The notes under the pieces were generated by a model. It made no database searches. It was not told the origin of the DNA and worked only from the letters and a program-made list of their open reading frames with translations. Source: Rhizobium sp. Pop5 (lineage in GTDB: Bacteria; Pseudomonadota; Alphaproteobacteria; Rhizobiales; Rhizobiaceae). Taken from it: 64,000 nucleotides of DNA. This document shows, piece after piece, positions 60,505 through 64,000 of the stretch (positions are counted from its first letter, which is position 1; every line of letters begins with the position of its first letter). The stretch spans positions 496,001-560,000 of the forward strand of contig NZ_CP099402.1 of assembly GCF_024721175.1 (NCBI RefSeq), in the 5' to 3' direction. Both the position numbers and the translations under genes were made by a program.

Positions 60505-61572
60505 ATGTCGGCAGTGCCTTTCTCGAAGATTTCGACGCCGCTCAACGCGCTGCTTGCTGCAATCGGTCTCTTGGTCGTTGCCGCACTGACGACGCAGGGC
60601 CTTACTGGTCAGGAGAGGCTTGTCTTTGAGCTGCTACTTGCGGCAATTTGGCTGGCCTATGTCCTCCAATTGGGCGGCACATTGCTTTCACGGCGGCACC
60701 GCTTGTCGGGCGGGATGCCGGCCCTCGTGATCGATTTGCTCGCGGTTCTGATTCCGGCTGCTGCATTCTTGTTCATTGGGTCCCGTGATCGAAACCTCTA
60801 TTGCGCGATTTGGCTTCTCAAGCCGTTGCGCGACTCGACCTTTTTCAGGCTGCTGGCAAAGGTGGTCGCGAATGAATCGCGCAATCTGCTTGGCGTGACA
60901 TCGGTGTTCGGCATCGTTCTTTTTGGCGCTGCGTTGGGCGGTTATATCCTCGAGCGAGACGTCCAGCCCGATAGGTTCGGCAGCATTCCGCAGGCGATGT
61001 GGTGGGCGGTCGTGACGCTGTCGACGACCGGCTACGGTGACGAGATCCCGCAGAGCCTTGCAGGTCGAGTTCTTGCCGGATTGGTGATGATGAGCGGGAT
61101 CGGTATTTTTGCACTTTGGGCCGGCATCCTTGCCACCGGTTTTTACGAAGAGGTTCGCCGCCAAGACTTCGTTCGCAACTGGCAATTGGTCGCTGCCGTA
61201 CCCCTGTTCCAGAAGCTTGGTTCCGCTGCACTGATCGAGATCGTTCGGGCGTTGCGACCGCGCATTGTCCCCGCAGGTGCCGTGATCTGCCGCAAGGGCG
61301 ATGTTGGCGATCAGATGTTCTTCATTGTCGAGGGGCGGGTCACCGTGGCGACACCCGACCATCCGGTGGAACTCGGTGCCGGAAACTTCTTTGGCGAGAT
61401 GGCGCTGATCAGTGGCGAACCGCGCTCAGCGACGGTCAGCGCAGCAACCGAGGTATCGATGCTGTCGCTCTACGCCGTGGATTTCCAGATGTTGTCGAGC
61501 AGTAGTCCGGAGATCGCGGAGACCATCCGCAAGACGGCGCTGGAGCGGCGGGGCGGGCCGCCGAAGGAATAA
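60505..61572 (+). CDS. cyclic-nucleotide-gated K+ channel, MlotiK1-like
   Basis: 355 residues, the same length as the structurally studied Mesorhizobium channel MlotiK1 and strongly similar throughout. Six helices (about 10-215) include the voltage-sensor-like part (KPLRDSTFFRLL), the pore with selectivity filter TTGYGD and an inner gate helix. The C-terminal cyclic-nucleotide-binding domain (about 225-340) has GEMALISGEPRSATV with the Arg that contacts the cAMP phosphate. ATG 60505 follows GGGAG. It should conduct K+ on cAMP binding; its physiological role is unclear. Confidence 0.95.
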   Translation: MSAVPFSKISTPLNALLAAIGLLVVAALTTQGLTGQERLVFELLLAAIWLAYVLQLGGTLLSRRHRLSGGMPALVIDLLAVLIPAAAFLFIGSRDRNLYCAIWLLKPLRDSTFFRLLAKVVANESRNLLGVTSVFGIVLFGAALGGYILERDVQPDRFGSIPQAMWWAVVTLSTTGYGDEIPQSLAGRVLAGLVMMSGIGIFALWAGILATGFYEEVRRQDFVRNWQLVAAVPLFQKLGSAALIEIVRALRPRIVPAGAVICRKGDVGDQMFFIVEGRVTVATPDHPVELGAGNFFGEMALISGEPRSATVSAATEVSMLSLYAVDFQMLSSSSPEIAETIRKTALERRGGPPKE

Positions 61573-62045
61573 TCCAAGCCCGACGGCTGCGACATTGCCG
61601 CAGCCATCGGGGGTTACGCATCGACCGGCGCAGAAGATTTCCTCCCCGATCGTGCAAAGAGAGCCGCATGGCTTGGTTGGCGAGTTCCATTCACAGAAAA
61701 TCATCCTTGGACATTTTGCCCACGAGGCTCTCTGCAAGGTTCATTTCCGTCGGTCGACGAAAATTCAATATCGGAACCGCGAAGAAATCGCTCATCGCTG
61801 CCCGGCGGCGGTCGGTGATGACCATCCCCGCCTTCTGCATGGCGTCAGATACCGTACGTCTTGAGCGAACGAACTGCTTCTCAAATTGATAGCGACTCCC
61901 TGCGCAAGCTGCGCGGGCGTCATAACAACCGCCCTGCGCGTCCGAAGTCGCTGACACGCGGCACTTCGGGACGGTATTGCCGCCCCCTTGCTCCGCTACT
62001 CAATCCATGCCTCTATCTAACCCAACAGGGGTGAGCTTCAACGTC
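61573..62045. other. intergenic region after the K+ channel
   Basis: About 470 bases. It begins with a terminator-like hairpin; the rest contains short frames on both strands without recognisable families. The zwf promoter should be near its right end. Confidence 0.45.
61579..61611 (+). terminator. hairpin after the K+ channel gene
   Basis: CCCGACGGCTGCG (61579-61591) pairs with CGCAGCCATCGGG (61599-61611) with one mismatch and a 7-base loop, 6 bases after the channel stop. Confidence 0.65.
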
Positions 62046-63602
62046 ATGGCATCACGCACGAAGATAGCCGCTTCGCGGCAGCGCGGGGCTGGGGTCGGCC
62101 TCCATCCCCAAGGGACAACGGAAGACTTGAGGGTGAGTGTTTTGCGCAAGAATTCAACACGGGTTGGCCCCGGCTATCCGCAGGTCGTTGTGCTTGTCGG
62201 CGCAACGGGCGATCTCTCAAGGCGCAAGCTACTGACCGGGCTGTTCCACCTCACCAATGCGGGCTTCATCCCAGGGTGCCGCATTATCGGCGTCTCGCTC
62301 GACGATATCGATGCCGATGCCTTCCGCACCATCGCCCGTGACTCGCTGGACAAGTTCTTGACTCGCAAGTTCTCGCAGTCGGAATGGGAAGCGTTTGCCG
62401 CATCGCTCGACTACGTCCCCCTCGCTGCCGGCGCCAATGCTCTCAAGGAAGCGGTCGACAGGGCCGAGGAAGCACTGGGCGCCGAGACGCGGCGCGTGCA
62501 TTATTTATCCGTGCCGCCAAGTGCCGCCCTTCCGGCCGTGCAACTCCTCGCCCAGGCCGAGCTGACTGAACGTTCCCGTATCATCATGGAAAAGCCCTTC
62601 GGCACGGACCTTGCCAGTGCCGTTGAACTGAACAAGAAGCTGCACGAAGTGTTCGACGAGAAGCAGATATTCCGCATCGATCATTTCCTCGGCAAGGAGC
62701 CGGCCCAAAACATCCTGGCCTTCCGATTTGCCAATGGCCTGTTCGAACCAATCTGGAACCGCAACTTCATCGACCATGTGCAGATCGACGTTCCGGAGAC
62801 GCTCGGCCTTTCCACCCGCGCCGCCTTTTACGAGACCACCGGCGCCTATCGTGACATGGTGGTGACCCACCTCTTCCAAATCCTCGCCTTCATGGCGATG
62901 GAGCCCCCCACTGCCCTTGAGCCCGCACCAATCTCGGAAGAGAAGAACAAGGTGTTCCGCTCCATGTTGCCGATCGAGCCGCGCGACGTGGTGCGCGGTC
63001 AATACATCGGCTACCGCAAGGAGCCTGGCGTCGATCCCGAAAGCGACACTGACACATTTATCGCCCTAAAATGCGCCATCGACAACTGGCGCTGGGCTGG
63101 CGTGCCCTTCTACCTGCGTACCGGCAAACGCATGGCCGAGGGGCAGCGCATTATTTCGATCGCGTTCCGCGAGCCCCCGAAATCGATGTTCCCTGCCGGC
63201 TCTGGCGTGGGGGCCCAGGGCCCTGACCACCTCACCTTCGACCTTGCTGATGCCTCCAAGGTCTCGCTTTCCTTCTATGGCAAGCGCCCTGGACCGGGCT
63301 TCCGGCTCGACAAACTCTCGCTGCAATTCGCCATGAGCGAAACCGGCCTGATTGGCGAAGTCCTCGAGGCCTATGAGCGCCTGATCCTCGACGCCATGCG
63401 CGGTGACCACACGTTGTTCACCACGGCCGAGGGTATTGAGCGGCTTTGGGAGGTTTCTCAACCTCTCCTCGATAACCCGCCGCCCGTACGCCTCTACGAC
63501 CAGGGCGGGTGGGGGCCGAAGTCGATCCACCAACTCATTGCCCCGCACGCTTGGCGCCTACCGTTCGAGCGCGCCTGGAGGGATGCCGCAAAGCGTGATT
63601 GA
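62046..63602 (+). CDS. zwf: glucose-6-phosphate 1-dehydrogenase
   Basis: 518-residue enzyme oxidising glucose-6-phosphate to 6-phosphogluconolactone with NAD(P)+, the entry to the Entner-Doudoroff and pentose phosphate routes. The N-terminal Rossmann motif is GATGDLSRRKLL, the substrate and catalytic motif is FRIDHFLGKEPAQNI, and the C-terminal part has DAMRGDHTLFTTAEGIE. I chose ATG 62046 (MASRTK), which still leaves a 40-residue extension before the Rossmann fold. No pgl or edd gene follows, so it may be a second copy. Confidence 0.94.
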   Translation: MASRTKIAASRQRGAGVGLHPQGTTEDLRVSVLRKNSTRVGPGYPQVVVLVGATGDLSRRKLLTGLFHLTNAGFIPGCRIIGVSLDDIDADAFRTIARDSLDKFLTRKFSQSEWEAFAASLDYVPLAAGANALKEAVDRAEEALGAETRRVHYLSVPPSAALPAVQLLAQAELTERSRIIMEKPFGTDLASAVELNKKLHEVFDEKQIFRIDHFLGKEPAQNILAFRFANGLFEPIWNRNFIDHVQIDVPETLGLSTRAAFYETTGAYRDMVVTHLFQILAFMAMEPPTALEPAPISEEKNKVFRSMLPIEPRDVVRGQYIGYRKEPGVDPESDTDTFIALKCAIDNWRWAGVPFYLRTGKRMAEGQRIISIAFREPPKSMFPAGSGVGAQGPDHLTFDLADASKVSLSFYGKRPGPGFRLDKLSLQFAMSETGLIGEVLEAYERLILDAMRGDHTLFTTAEGIERLWEVSQPLLDNPPPVRLYDQGGWGPKSIHQLIAPHAWRLPFERAWRDAAKRD

Positions 63603-63775
63603 CGGTCAGTCGTTGGATCGATGCGGACCCTCAAGCGCGCAATGTATGGTCGGGCAGGTCCCGAACTGCTGAGGGCACGAATGCTACCGCCGCTCCATAC
63701 AAAGTCAGGAAGAACCCGGTTGACTCAACGACATGAGCCCCATTCTGCGAACGAGCATGAAGTGGCGCGAACATA

Positions 63776-64000
63776 TCAGTGTGCGACGCCTGGTTCCTCG
63801 TTTGCCCTCACGATGGCGTCCGCTTCCTTGCCGTATAACTCCTCGAAGTGATCGAAGGTCTTGGAAAAGTAACCAATGCCCTGCGTTGCCGAGCGCAGCG
63901 CCCGCGCCAGATCGTCAAGTGCGCCGCCCGGAATAAGTGCTCGGAAGATGTCCCATCCCTTCGCGGTTTCATCCCGGTCGAAGCCGAGAACCTGACCCTT
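63776..64000 (-). CDS. elongation factor G paralogue, C-terminal end (cut by window edge)
   Basis: Minus-strand frame open to the window edge; 74 residues are visible, with KGQVLGFDRDE, GALDDLARALRSATQG and YFSKTFDHFEELYGKEAD. This is the end of domain V of a translational GTPase of the EF-G family, more like the paralogous EF-G-II/TetM-like type than the housekeeping one. The GTPase domain lies outside the window, so its function cannot be judged. Confidence 0.85.
   Translation of the reverse strand, partial: KGQVLGFDRDETAKGWDIFRALIPGGALDDLARALRSATQGIGYFSKTFDHFEELYGKEADAIVRANEEPGVAH

Noticed and set aside
61668-61957. Short frames on both strands after the K+ channel
   Set aside because: The two frames overlap in antisense, neither has a recognisable family, and composition does not favour either.
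1-64000. CRISPR arrays, tRNA and rRNA genes
   Set aside because: No regularly spaced repeats, tRNA-like GGTTCGA arms in a cloverleaf context, or rRNA segments were seen on reading both strands.

Overview
The window looks like an accessory region (large plasmid or chromid) of a fast-growing rhizobium or close relative in the Hyphomicrobiales. The base composition is GC-rich. There are repeated FixK/FNR-type boxes (TTGA-N6-TCAA), a second-type nuo (complex I) cluster, a close relative of the Mesorhizobium cyclic-nucleotide-gated K+ channel MlotiK1, and IS110/IS3/IS6 remnants of rhizobial type. The assignment is inference from gene content; no rRNA or tRNA gene was seen.

Region 1 (1-14.6 kb) looks like a low-oxygen module. 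It holds a P1B metal ATPase (cut by the window edge), two divergent zinc alcohol dehydrogenases, a CBS-BON protein with an SPW-like membrane protein and an ABC membrane domain that lacks its ATPase, a tandem universal stress protein, and a PepSY / cytochrome b561 / response regulator / histidine kinase operon. FixK-like boxes at 2158, 3566, 4830, 8104 and 11348 lie upstream of nearly all of these. A SixA-like phosphatase, a broken CYTH gene and a slipin-NfeD pair follow.

Region 2 (14.9-31.4 kb) is a complete complex I cluster: nuoJ, nuoK, two L/MrpD-like antiporter subunits separated by an 84-residue membrane protein, then nuoM, nuoN, nuoA-G on the plus strand, and nuoH, nuoI and a CBS protein on the minus strand. 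It encodes four antiporter-like subunits instead of three, and its NuoG carries the extra 4Fe-4S motif.

Region 3 (31.8-42.0 kb) is a QseBC/TctDE-like two-component pair followed by nine tightly packed genes: HAD phosphatase, class III aminotransferase, arginase-fold enzyme, small EamA/SMR protein, fatty acid desaturase, alpha/beta hydrolase with a Cys nucleophile, FemAB/GNAT-like acyltransferase, second SMR protein, and cyclopropane-synthase-like methyltransferase. Together they suggest synthesis and export or flipping of an unknown modified amino-lipid. This is the best candidate for an undescribed system in the window.

Region 4 (42.1-50.9 kb) is a separate module: kinase and regulator, secreted protein, a two-ATPase FtsX-type ABC system with one ATPase frameshifted, a DUF1344 protein and a COG4705 membrane protein. 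It is bracketed by 294-bp direct repeats of the cyclopropane-synthase 3' end and the mipA 3' end, so it appears to have been inserted between those two genes.

Region 5 (50.9-64 kb) holds intact mipA, a caspase-like protein with both catalytic residues replaced, a RibD-C/DHFR-like reductase, an IS6-like remnant with perfect 25-bp inverted ends, a divergent Lrp/AsnC-EamA pair with a palindromic operator, an IS3 remnant beside an IS110 element, a ParDE-type module whose toxin is frameshifted, the MlotiK1-like channel, glucose-6-phosphate dehydrogenase, and the end of an EF-G paralogue.
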